Below, one piece after another: positions 29,145 to 37,354 of a DNA stretch of 64,000 nt (position 1 is its first letter; the number at the start of each line of letters is the position of its first letter). The notes beneath the pieces are model-generated. The model saw nothing but the letters and a program-made list of their open reading frames with translations. It did no database searches and had not been told where the DNA came from. A program made the translations under genes and the position numbers. Where the stretch lies: NCBI GenBank assembly GCA_913049555.1, contig CAJWYM010000001.1, positions 1 through 64,000 on the forward strand. The letters are read 5' to 3'. Source of the stretch: an uncultured Opitutia bacterium. GTDB taxonomy: Bacteria > Verrucomicrobiota > Verrucomicrobiia > Opitutales > CAJWYM01.

Positions 29145-29747
29145 CTACTCAGATTGGTTTACTTTTTTATCTAAAATCTCAATGAGTTTCTGAGGATTTC
29201 CTCTTCTTAAGATACTGTCAAATTGACTTCTGTAATTGGCTACCAAACTGACCCCTTCAATAATAGCATCGTATACTTGCCACTCGTTCTCAACTAAAGT
29301 CATCCTGTATACAACGGGTAATTGAGTATTTTCAATCGTTACTTTCGAGTGGATTTCTACTTTCTTTTCTGAAAGTTTTCTCTCTTGTTCAAAAGTAATT
29401 CCAGCTTCCCCAATGCCGCTAAAATTTTTAAGGTATGATTTTAGCAAAAGTTCACTAAAAAGATCCATGAAACTACTTAATTCGTCTTCGGTAAATTTTT
29501 TCCAATTTCTTCCTAAGGATCTTCTTGCTACCTGTTCAAAGGAAAATGAAGATTCTATGGCAGCACGAACCTCCAATAATTTTTTGGCCCGAACCTCCTC
29601 CGTCATCTCAGGATTAATTTCTTTCAACAACTTAATTACTATATTGACGGTAGATTCCACTTTGACTAGCGGGGCAATGGTTTCAGCTTCTAAACAGACA
29701 GAATGTAGATAAACTAGGACAAGGGCTATTAAGTTTCTTTTTTTCAT
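29145..29747 (-). CDS. mlaC: MlaC periplasmic phospholipid carrier
   Basis: Periplasmic shuttle that carries phospholipid between MlaA at the outer membrane and the MlaFED complex. The 200-residue protein starts with a signal peptide (MKKRNLIALVLVYLHSVCLEA) and has the Tol-tol-Ttg2 family pattern: RRSLGRNWKKFTEDE, FSELLLKSYLKNFSG, YRMTLVENEWQVYDAIIEGVSLVANYRSQF in parts. It lies between mlaD and mlaA on the same strand with gaps of about ten bases. Confidence 0.9.
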   Translation of the reverse strand: MKKRNLIALVLVYLHSVCLEAETIAPLVKVESTVNIVIKLLKEINPEMTEEVRAKKLLEVRAAIESSFSFEQVARRSLGRNWKKFTEDELSSFMDLFSELLLKSYLKNFSGIGEAGITFEQERKLSEKKVEIHSKVTIENTQLPVVYRMTLVENEWQVYDAIIEGVSLVANYRSQFDSILRRGNPQKLIEILDKKVNQSE

Positions 29748-29757
29748 AAAAGTGTAA

Positions 29758-30210
29758 TTATTTATCTAAACTACCAAATGCAAAATTGCTAATTATTTTT
29801 TCAATATCAAGCGCAGATTCGGTTTCAATAATGGTTTCACCGGGTGATAAAGTGATGCCTGAACCTCCAGGTGAAAGTGATAAGTATTTATCACCAATCA
29901 AGCCATTTGTTTTGACGGAAGCAATTGTGTCATCGTCAAGCTGAATTTCTCTACCAATTCTAATGGTCACAATGGCTTCAAAATTCTCTGGGTTAAGCTC
30001 TATTTTGTCGATTTTCCCTACGGAAACCCCAGAGATGTTAACATTTCCTCCCTCTTTAAGACCAGTAGCAGACATAAATCGTGCCGAGAGTGTGTAAGAA
30101 TCTTGTTTGAAAAGATCCAATCCTGCCATCTTAATCGATAAATACGAAATGGCAACGATACCACTCAATACAAATATTCCTACAATTAGTTCAATATTTT
30201 TTGTTTTCAT
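29758..30210 (-). CDS. mlaD: MlaD, MCE-domain substrate-binding protein
   Basis: Inner-membrane anchored protein whose MCE domain forms a hexameric ring for lipid passage. The 150 residues hold one N-terminal membrane helix (ELIVGIFVLSGIVAISYLSI) and one MCE domain (LSARFMSATGLKEGGNVNISGV, then IGDKYLSLSPGG). Length and layout match E. coli MlaD. It lies four bases from mlaF. Confidence 0.93.
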   Translation of the reverse strand: MKTKNIELIVGIFVLSGIVAISYLSIKMAGLDLFKQDSYTLSARFMSATGLKEGGNVNISGVSVGKIDKIELNPENFEAIVTIRIGREIQLDDDTIASVKTNGLIGDKYLSLSPGGSGITLSPGETIIETESALDIEKIISNFAFGSLDK

Positions 30211-30214
30211 ATCC

Positions 30215-31438
30215 CTATGGGTTGGTTTTACAATTCATCTCTAGTAAGGGTTTCAACTTTTCTTTTTTAAAACTAAAGTCCCCGATGTTTGACATTTCAG
30301 TTACTGGTATAATTTGATAAAAAATGGAGAAATTGGGAGTCCTATATTGAATCTCATCTTTGCAAAAAATAGTATTATTATCCAGTCGTTCTTTAAGAGA
30401 AGCCAATTTTCTGTCAAGATCCTCTACATGTCCTGAAGGTGAAATATAAGTCAGGATTTGGCTTCTACTGATTTTAGAGCTCAAAGCTGATGGATGGTCG
30501 AAAATATCTTTGATGGAGTTCCCAAGAGTTTTCATGATGTGCTGAGAAGCAATTTCCCCCACAGACTTTACTATTTCAGAAAAATCCATCAATCGGATTA
30601 GAATAAAAGAAGCGTTGCTTTCCTGATTGGAATCCAACTTATTTTGAATTTCGAGTTTGAAATCTAGGGGATCTTTAAGTCCAGACAATTGATCAATCAA
30701 AAGATCGTGACTCTTCAGCAATTTATGGATAAGAGGATCGGTTTGTTGCTCTAATTCTAAAGGCGATCCAGAAAATATAATTTTCCCTTCTTCAAGGATA
30801 GCAACAAAGTCACTGACATAAAAAGCATCTGGTATATCATGACTGACAATTATAGAAGTAAAACCTAATTTTCTTTGATATTTAGAAATCAGGTCGAAGA
30901 CTGAGTTCCTTCTAATTGGATCTAATCCGGTTGTGGGTTCGTCAAATAATACAACCTCTGGGTCAGTCACCAAGGCTCTAGCGAGAGCAACTCTTCTTTG
31001 CATGCCACCTGATAGTTGTGATATGAAATTATTTCGAAACTCAGCAAGTTCTAATTGCTCTAAAATTGCTAAAACCTTCTTTTCTATTTTTTTGGGATTT
31101 AAAGAGGTAGTTTCAATGAGAGGAAGGGCTACGTTGTCAAAGAGTGTGTAAGAATCAAAGAGAGCATTGTGTTGAAACATGTAACTAAATTTATCTTTGA
31201 GTTTTTTCTTTTTTTTCCCTTTCAAAGATCCAAATGAGGTCCCTTTATAATAAATATCTCCTGAGTCAGGTTCTATAAGGCGGGCAACGTGCTTGAGCAT
31301 CACTGATTTGCCAGTTCCACTTTTGCCAATTACGGCTGTCATTTTACCCTCGGGAATGGAAAGGTTGATGCCATCTAAAATGGTTTTGTCCCCAAATTTT
31401 TTGACTAAGGATTTAAACTCAAGTAATGGCGTATCCAT
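30215..31438 (-). CDS. mlaF: MlaF ATPase with C-terminal degenerate GGDEF-like domain
   Basis: ATPase of the Mla phospholipid ABC system. Residues 1-240 are a complete ABC domain: Walker A GKSGTGKS (38-45), signature LSGGMQRR (142-149), Walker B VVLFDEP (162-168) and the H-loop VSHD. The protein is 407 residues against ~270 for usual MlaF. The extra C-terminal part (about 250-385) lines up with a GGDEF domain: DQLSGLKDPLDF at its start (compare D-LTGL-NR--F), then FILIRLMDFSEIVKSVG, and RSQILTYIS where the GGDEF loop would be. The catalytic residues are absent, so it cannot make cyclic di-GMP; a regulatory role is inferred. Confidence 0.9.
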   Translation of the reverse strand: MDTPLLEFKSLVKKFGDKTILDGINLSIPEGKMTAVIGKSGTGKSVMLKHVARLIEPDSGDIYYKGTSFGSLKGKKKKKLKDKFSYMFQHNALFDSYTLFDNVALPLIETTSLNPKKIEKKVLAILEQLELAEFRNNFISQLSGGMQRRVALARALVTDPEVVLFDEPTTGLDPIRRNSVFDLISKYQRKLGFTSIIVSHDIPDAFYVSDFVAILEEGKIIFSGSPLELEQQTDPLIHKLLKSHDLLIDQLSGLKDPLDFKLEIQNKLDSNQESNASFILIRLMDFSEIVKSVGEIASQHIMKTLGNSIKDIFDHPSALSSKISRSQILTYISPSGHVEDLDRKLASLKERLDNNTIFCKDEIQYRTPNFSIFYQIIPVTEMSNIGDFSFKKEKLKPLLEMNCKTNP

Positions 31439-32211
31439 TATAACATAAAAGAAGTAATAATATAGTCAGCTAACAGAATAGAAACACTAGAAAAAACGAC
31501 TGAAGAAGTGGCTGCTCTGCTTACTCCCGTTGCTCCAAAACCTTTATGGCGATGAATGAAGTAGCCTTGAAAACAACAAATTAAGGATGTTACAAATGCA
31601 AATACTAAAGACTTTGTAAAACCTCCTATAATATCATTCGCTGTAGTAGCGCTTTCGACTCGGAACCAAAAAGCTCCTTGATCCACCCCTAATAATTCAA
31701 CTCCAGTCAAATAGCCACCCCAGATACCGACTACGTTGAAAATGCCAGTCAACAATGGATACACTAAGATTGCTGCAATCAATTTGGGTGCAATTAGAAA
31801 AACAAGGGGATCGATATTCATTGTATTCAAAGCATCGAGCTGCTCTGAGTTTCTCATAATTCCAATCTCCGAGGCCATGGAGGAGCCGGCTTGCCCAACG
31901 ATCATAATCGCTGTCAAAACAGGTGCCATTTCCCGGATCAAAGATAGGGCAATTGCGGATCCCAACAAACCTTCAGATCCAAATTTAGCAAGGGTGAAAT
32001 AACCTTGTAATCCTAAAACCATTCCTGTGAAGAATGAAATCAAGAGAATTACAGGCAGCGTTTTTACACCGATCATGTAAATTTGCTCTATTAATTTAGT
32101 AAGGGAGAAACCGTAGGTCAAACCTCTGGAATAAGCTTGGAATCCAAATAGAGTCATCCTTCCTATTTCCTGAAGGATTAATATGCACCAAGCTCCCGTG
32201 TTACGAATCAT
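31438..32211 (-). CDS. mlaE: MlaE permease
   Basis: Inner-membrane permease of the Mla phospholipid transporter. The 257-residue protein has the family blocks TLPVILLISFFTGMVLGLQG, REMAPVLTAIMIVGQAGSSMASEIG (in two parts), LIAPKLIAAILVYPLLT and a C-terminal FVTSLICCFQGYF, with about five hydrophobic segments. It is the first gene of the mlaE-F-D-C-A run and its stop overlaps the mlaF start. No mlaB (STAS) gene is present. Confidence 0.93.
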   Translation of the reverse strand: MIRNTGAWCILILQEIGRMTLFGFQAYSRGLTYGFSLTKLIEQIYMIGVKTLPVILLISFFTGMVLGLQGYFTLAKFGSEGLLGSAIALSLIREMAPVLTAIMIVGQAGSSMASEIGIMRNSEQLDALNTMNIDPLVFLIAPKLIAAILVYPLLTGIFNVVGIWGGYLTGVELLGVDQGAFWFRVESATTANDIIGGFTKSLVFAFVTSLICCFQGYFIHRHKGFGATGVSRAATSSVVFSSVSILLADYIITSFML

Positions 32212-32285
32212 TGTTTAAGATAAGCGAATTAAAATGAAGAAAAATAAAATTGTTTTCAACTATTTAATAAAGGTCTCGTATTCGT

Positions 32286-33488
32286 CTACAATGAATACTC
32301 GAAGGTTTGGCCCTTATGCTGAATAGTGACATGGTTCCTCTCGTCCTTTCGGCGGCTTGGCAGCGTTTCTCCAATCTCTTGGGCATGAATTCCAAACGAT
32401 TCAGATAAAGATTTGATTTCGTTGACATTTTCTTTTGGACAATAAATTTCCATTCGATGTCCCATGTTGTAAACTTGAAACATTTCTCTCCAACTGGTTT
32501 TGCTGTGTTTCTGAATTTCTGTAAATACAGGCGGAATATCCATAAAATTATTTTTTACAAATTCTACAGATTGACCAAATCGAATACATTTTGTTTGACC
32601 CCCTCCTGAGCAATGAACGATCCCTTTCACAGCAGCTCTCATTTCTTTTAAAAGTTTTACAATTACTGGGGCATAAGATCTAGTCGGTGAAAGGATTGCA
32701 TCTCCAGCAGTCAATCCAGATCCGGCAATAGAATCCTCTAATTTATAAGGGCCACAATAGACAAGATGTGAAGGCGTGTTCGGATCAAAGGTTTCTGGGT
32801 ATTTTTCCTTGTAATAAGAACATAAAAGATCATGCCTAGCACTTGTTAGACCGTTGCTGCCAATCCCACTGTTCTCAAAATTCTCATAATTTGCTCTGCC
32901 TGAGCTTTCAAGACCTACAATAGCCAGACCTGGAACGACCTCTTGGCTTGAAATGACATCATTACAATTTATAATTGCTACGGCACAGGAATCAACAGTT
33001 ACAGATGGGGTTAAATCGCCAACATCTGCAGTCTCACCTCCTCCGCTGTGAATATCTAAACCATGATCTCGCATTGTTTGCAAAAAGTCTTCGGTTCCAT
33101 TGATTAATTCTGCTAGAGCTTCGCCGGGAAAATTTCTTGCGTTCCTATTGACAGTGCTAGAGATTAAGATACCAGATTGAGCTCCAATACAAAGAAGGTC
33201 ATCGATATTCATAACGATGCTGTCTTGAGCAATTCCTCGAAAAACCGAAGGATCTCCGGTTTCTTTGTATTTTAAATAAGCAATTGTGGATTTTGTGCCT
33301 GAACCATCTGAGTGAATCACATTGCATTTATTAGGATCCCCTGTTAGGTGATCAGGAGTAATTTTGCAAAAAGCACCTGGGAATAAACCCTCATCCATCT
33401 TGTCTACAACACTGTGAACTTCACCTTTGGTAGCAGATACACCTCTTTCTTGGTAACGATTGGTTGATTGATTGTTCTCCGATTGCAT
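32286..33488 (-). CDS. purM: Phosphoribosylformylglycinamidine cyclo-ligase (AIR synthase), long type
   Basis: Purine synthesis enzyme that closes FGAM to AIR using ATP. The start [54 protein letters not shown] and the later [11 protein letters not shown] and GLTSARHDL all fit PurM-like enzymes. At 400 residues it belongs to the longer type that is usual in Bacteroidetes and relatives rather than the ~345-residue E. coli type. It is transcribed alone, divergent from the glycosyltransferase gene. Confidence 0.88.
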   Translation of the reverse strand: MQSENNQSTNRYQERGVSATKGEVHSVVDKMDEGLFPGAFCKITPDHLTGDPNKCNVIHSDGSGTKSTIAYLKYKETGDPSVFRGIAQDSIVMNIDDLLCIGAQSGILISSTVNRNARNFPGEALAELINGTEDFLQTMRDHGLDIHSGGGETADVGDLTPSVTVDSCAVAIINCNDVISSQEVVPGLAIVGLESSGRANYENFENSGIGSNGLTSARHDLLCSYYKEKYPETFDPNTPSHLVYCGPYKLEDSIAGSGLTAGDAILSPTRSYAPVIVKLLKEMRAAVKGIVHCSGGGQTKCIRFGQSVEFVKNNFMDIPPVFTEIQKHSKTSWREMFQVYNMGHRMEIYCPKENVNEIKSLSESFGIHAQEIGETLPSRRKDERNHVTIQHKGQTFEYSL

Positions 33489-33538
33489 AATTTAAATTGA
33501 TTGAATGTTTTAATTAGAATGAAGGAAGCATTAAAACC

Positions 33539-34159
33539 ATGCAAAGCGATAATCAAAGATTATTAATCATTTTCGCAAAAGGAAAAGGAGAGTCCTGCAA
33601 AACAAGGCTTGGAGCTGATATTGGAGTCGATAAAGCAATTAGAATTTATTATCAAATTTTAGAAATCTACATTTCAAAAGTAGATCAACTAGGAGCTGAT
33701 TTTGATCTTATATTTTATGTTCAAGGAGATGAGAGTTGGTTTCAACAAAAATACCCATCCATTCCAATTATAAAGCAACCTGTAGGAGATTTAGGACAAA
33801 AAATGAAGCATGTTTTTAATTTATTAACGGATGCATATGATCAAATTATTATTTCCGGCTCAGACTGCCCGATTATTGATTGGATGGATATCAATGATGC
33901 ATTTGAGGTTTTGGAATCTTATGATGCAGTGATCGGTCCTGCGAATGATGGAGGCTATTATTTGCTGGGGCTAAACCGGATTCTAAATATTTTCGAACGA
34001 ATAGACTGGGGGACTAGCAGAGTCTTAGATCAAACCTTAAAATCGATTGAAATTTTAGAAAAATCTTGTTTTCAACTTTCATCAAAAAGAGATATAGACA
34101 CTCAAGAAGATTTGGACTTTTATATAAAAAATGGATGGATTCAACTTTCCAAGGATTGA
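33539..34159 (+). CDS. TIGR04282/DUF2064 family glycosyltransferase-like protein
   Basis: A 206-residue nucleotide-diphospho-sugar transferase fold protein. The family pattern is visible: LLIIFAKGKGESCKTRLG at the N-terminus, then GDLGQKMKHVF, ISGSDCPIID and VIGPANDGGYYLLGL. Relatives are named TIGR04282 glycosyltransferases, some placed beside arsenosugar genes, but no arsenic genes occur here. The substrate is unknown. It starts 50 bases from the purM start in the opposite direction and is convergent with cmoB. Confidence 0.8.
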   Translation: MQSDNQRLLIIFAKGKGESCKTRLGADIGVDKAIRIYYQILEIYISKVDQLGADFDLIFYVQGDESWFQQKYPSIPIIKQPVGDLGQKMKHVFNLLTDAYDQIIISGSDCPIIDWMDINDAFEVLESYDAVIGPANDGGYYLLGLNRILNIFERIDWGTSRVLDQTLKSIEILEKSCFQLSSKRDIDTQEDLDFYIKNGWIQLSKD

Positions 34160-34182
34160 AATTTTCAAAAATTTCTTAATTC

Positions 34183-35160
34183 TTAAGGTTTCTCAGCTAT
34201 AAAGATCGCTCTACGCGGAGATGGATAGCCTTCGATGGTTTTGGTAATATCCTTAGGGTCTAAAAAGTCTTTTAGAGATTCAAACTTCATCCATTCTGTT
34301 TTTCTTTGTTCCTCAAAAGAAGTAACAGTTTCATTCACAACACGCACTTTTCTAAAGCCACATTTATTCAACCACATCCTCATAGCATCGGAGGACGGAA
34401 TGAACCATACATTTCTCATTTTCGCGTAACGATCTTTGGGTACTAAAATATCTTGTTCGCCGCCTTTGATGACGATTGTTTCCAAGACAACTTCACCTTT
34501 TGGTCTTAAAAGATTTTTTATCTGAATAAGATGGGCGATTGGATCTTTACGGTGATAAAATACACCCATTGAAAAAATAGTGCTGAAGGCTGGAAGGATA
34601 GAAGGTATGGAATCAATTCCCAGAGGAAGAACCGCGCATCGATCCGACTTTATATACTTGTTAGCTACTAAATATTGCCACACAAAAGCTAAAAATGGGT
34701 CGATCCCAAAAATGAGTTTTGGTTCTTGGCTTAGCATCCTCCAACAATGGTAACCGCTTCCACAGCCTATATCTAGAATCATCCCGTCTTTCAGTGGTTT
34801 TATATGTGAGGAAACACGATCCCATTTAAAGTCTGAGCGCCACTCAGTGTCCACTTCCGTTCCAAAAAAAGAGAAAGGTCCCTTTCGCCAAGGGTGAAAA
34901 CTCATCAAAATGTTGTGGAGTTTTTTATTTTCTTCAGGGGTCAGATCCGCACAGGTTCCGATTTCAAGAGTAGATTGATTTAGGTGAATTACAGAGGGCT
35001 TAGCATTGGGTAGCAATTCCCAAGCTTGATTCCATCGATCATAATGTCCGTTTGTTTTAGGAGAAAAAGCGTGAGTAATTTGTTTTTCTAATTTTGGGAT
35101 CCACTCATTTAAAGAAGTTTTTTCTAAATTTTTTATAAAGGAAGAGTAATTTTCAATCAT
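34183..35160 (-). CDS. cmoB: tRNA U34 carboxymethyltransferase CmoB
   Basis: Uses carboxy-S-adenosylmethionine made by CmoA to convert 5-hydroxyuridine at tRNA position 34 to the 5-oxyacetic acid form. The 325-residue protein has an N-terminal helical part with KHGPWRKGP-like sequence (SFHPWRKGPFSFFG), a methyltransferase fold with ILDIGCGSGYHCWRML, then FSMGVFYHRKDPIAHL and MRNVWFIPSSDAMRMWL. It is adjacent to cmoA, four bases apart. Confidence 0.93.
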   Translation of the reverse strand: MIENYSSFIKNLEKTSLNEWIPKLEKQITHAFSPKTNGHYDRWNQAWELLPNAKPSVIHLNQSTLEIGTCADLTPEENKKLHNILMSFHPWRKGPFSFFGTEVDTEWRSDFKWDRVSSHIKPLKDGMILDIGCGSGYHCWRMLSQEPKLIFGIDPFLAFVWQYLVANKYIKSDRCAVLPLGIDSIPSILPAFSTIFSMGVFYHRKDPIAHLIQIKNLLRPKGEVVLETIVIKGGEQDILVPKDRYAKMRNVWFIPSSDAMRMWLNKCGFRKVRVVNETVTSFEEQRKTEWMKFESLKDFLDPKDITKTIEGYPSPRRAIFIAEKP

Positions 35161-35164
35161 ACAA

Positions 35165-35899
35165 TTATTTTTGAGAAATAAAGGAAACGAAATTAAAACA
35201 TTGAAACCACTGCGTAGTAGTTTTGAATCCGGATCGGCTCAATCTTTTGTAATGATCTTCTTGGGTTTCAGGAACAAGAACATTTTCAAGAGCGGCTCGT
35301 TTTCTTGAGATTTCTAAATCTGAGTATCCCTGTTGTTTTTTGAATGCATGATGAATTTCCGCTTGTAAAAGATGCGTATCTTCATCTTTAAAAGCTATTT
35401 TTTCACTCAATATAAGAATGCCGCCTGGAAGTAATGAGGATGCGATCCTTTTTAGAAGACTAGACCGTTGGTTTTTTGGGATAAATTGAAGTGTAAAATT
35501 CAGTAAAACGATGGAGGCATTTATAAATTCAATATCTCTTACATCTTTACAAATCCAATGAACTGGGATGTCGGGATTTAAATCCTTAAATTTCTGGTCT
35601 TTTTCGCATTTTTTGATCATCTCAGGAGCACTGTCAATTCCATAAACATGAATACTTGGATCATCCAAACCCTGAGTGAGTGAAAGTGTGGAAGCACCTA
35701 GCGAACATCCAAGATCGTAGCAATTGGAATTCTTTTGTTGGTATTTGGACCCGAGTATTTTAATCATTTCAAGTGAATATTGATAACCTGGGACCGATCG
35801 ATGGATCATGTCTTCAAACACTTGAGCTACCTTTTGATCGAACTTAAAATTACCAAGGTTTGGCTCCTTTTTGTAAATATTATCAATAGAAGAATTCAT
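35165..35899 (-). CDS. cmoA: Carboxy-S-adenosyl-L-methionine synthase CmoA
   Basis: Makes carboxy-SAM from SAM and prephenate for the tRNA wobble modification completed by CmoB. The 244-residue protein has FDQKVAQVFEDMIHRSVPGY at the start, the SAM motif YDLGCSLGASTLSL, a following IDSAPEMIKKC and VLNFTLQFIP. It is the first gene of a cmoA-cmoB pair. Confidence 0.93.
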   Translation of the reverse strand: MNSSIDNIYKKEPNLGNFKFDQKVAQVFEDMIHRSVPGYQYSLEMIKILGSKYQQKNSNCYDLGCSLGASTLSLTQGLDDPSIHVYGIDSAPEMIKKCEKDQKFKDLNPDIPVHWICKDVRDIEFINASIVLLNFTLQFIPKNQRSSLLKRIASSLLPGGILILSEKIAFKDEDTHLLQAEIHHAFKKQQGYSDLEISRKRAALENVLVPETQEDHYKRLSRSGFKTTTQWFQCFNFVSFISQK

Positions 35900-36228
35900 T
35901 TTTATGAACGAACAATAAATGAGCTTAAAATAGAAAGGTAATAGAAATATTTAAAGTGCAAGACAACAAACGGATTTAAAACCCAAGTTCACAGCGGAGA
36001 AGTTTGAAGGATTATTTTATCCGAAATTATATTCTTCAATGAGGGACTTATACAATGAAGAATCTTCCCAATCAAGAATGATTTTTGATGAAGAGATAGA
36101 TCCTTAAGGACTACTTTGCAAAAAACTTTATTGAGACAATATCTAAATATACACTTGTCTCCATGATTGCAGATTAAGTAGTTGTTAATTCTCTCTGCTA
36201 AGATTAAAAAGAATACTATTATTGAACC
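35900..36228. other. Divergent gap between cmoA and rsmE
   Basis: This 329-base gap must hold the leaders of both neighbouring genes, but no promoter stands out. A start-less open frame on the plus strand (35955-36107) reads like protein (KFTAEKFEGLFYPKLYSSM) and may be a gene remnant; this is weak. Confidence 0.4.
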
Positions 36229-36993
36229 ATGAAATCAATTGCTGAAAATCGCCCAAATTTCCGAGCTTACTCTTCCGATTTGGAATTAAATTCCACTTCA
36301 GTTTCTCTTTCTGCCGTAGAAACCAATCACCTAATTAATGTAATGAGAGCAAGGCAAGGAAATTTAGTTGCCTTGTTTAATGGCAGAGGTCTTGAGGCAT
36401 TAGGAGAAATTGCGACGCTGAGAAAATCTTGTCAGATTTCAATTCATAAAACTTGGGAAACTCATCGAGATAAGCCAGAGATTGTTTTGGCTCAAGGTTT
36501 GCCTAAGGGAAAAACGATGGATTCCGTGGTTCGAAAATGCTGTGAATTAGGGGTGAGTCGCATAATTCCATTGAAAACTGAGAACTCTGAGTTTCAACTT
36601 ACGGGCCGTCGAGAACAAAGCAAAATTGAAAAATGGAAGTCTGCGGCAATTGAAGGATGCAAACAATCTTGCAATTCTTTTGTACCAAAAATAGAAACTC
36701 CTATTTCTTTGGACGAGTTTATTTCTTTTGACGTTCAAGGAAATTTATATGTCGGTGCTATTCATCCTATTGCAAGGCCGATCTCCTCTTTTGCTTTCGA
36801 TTTTAAGAATCTGAATAAAGGCTCAGAGATGATCTATATAATTGTTGGACCCGAAGGGGATTTTTCTAAATTGGAGTATGAATCTTTGGATAAAATCGGA
36901 GCTTCCTTTTATAGTTTAGGTCCCTTAGTTTTAAAGGTCGTTACTGCAGTTACAGTTTCGGTTTTTTCTTTTAAATCCTTTTTGAGTGAATAA
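36229..36993 (+). CDS. rsmE: 16S rRNA (uracil-1498-N3) methyltransferase
   Basis: SPOUT-type methyltransferase that modifies U1498 of 16S rRNA. Family features are the N-terminal PUA-like part (NHLINVMRARQGNLVALFNG), LAQGLPKGKTMDSVVRKC, IIPLKTENSEFQ and the knot motif VGPEGDFSKLEYESL followed by LGPLVLKVVTAV; the usual LGxRILRxETA is changed to LGPLVLKVVTA. Length 254 is normal. It is a single gene before fusA. Confidence 0.88.
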   Translation: MKSIAENRPNFRAYSSDLELNSTSVSLSAVETNHLINVMRARQGNLVALFNGRGLEALGEIATLRKSCQISIHKTWETHRDKPEIVLAQGLPKGKTMDSVVRKCCELGVSRIIPLKTENSEFQLTGRREQSKIEKWKSAAIEGCKQSCNSFVPKIETPISLDEFISFDVQGNLYVGAIHPIARPISSFAFDFKNLNKGSEMIYIIVGPEGDFSKLEYESLDKIGASFYSLGPLVLKVVTAVTVSVFSFKSFLSE

Positions 36994-37354
36994 TTAGTTG
37001 CCTGAAAAAATCTGTCTTTTTAGGAATTTATTTAGCGGAAGAGTTTGCTGATTCATCCTTTTGGGGATGGGTGCTCTTAGTCTTCAAAATTCTAAAATTA
37101 AGATCCACAGAGTTCGTGATATTAATTTGCAATCCTTAATAAATTTCAAAGATTCAAATTTCTTTAATATGATAAAAGGATTAAAAATGAATTTACTCAT
37201 GACATGAAGTGTGTATTATTCTCCTTTTATGTTTGGTCTTTGTAGCTGGATTCGTTATGGAACTAGATGGAAATACCTGCTAACTATCACTCAATCTCGC
37301 TAAAGATCAAAACGACATTGAATCGCAACACATCAAATTACAACTTATCAACAA
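36994..37354. other. Gap upstream of fusA, with a possible promoter
   Basis: No gene or RNA is recognised in this 361-base stretch. A possible promoter for fusA is TTTACT (37192-37197) and TATTAT (37214-37219) with a 16-base spacer, which would leave a leader of about 130 bases. A short imperfect hairpin just after rsmE (about 37000-37023) is too weak to call a terminator. Confidence 0.35.
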
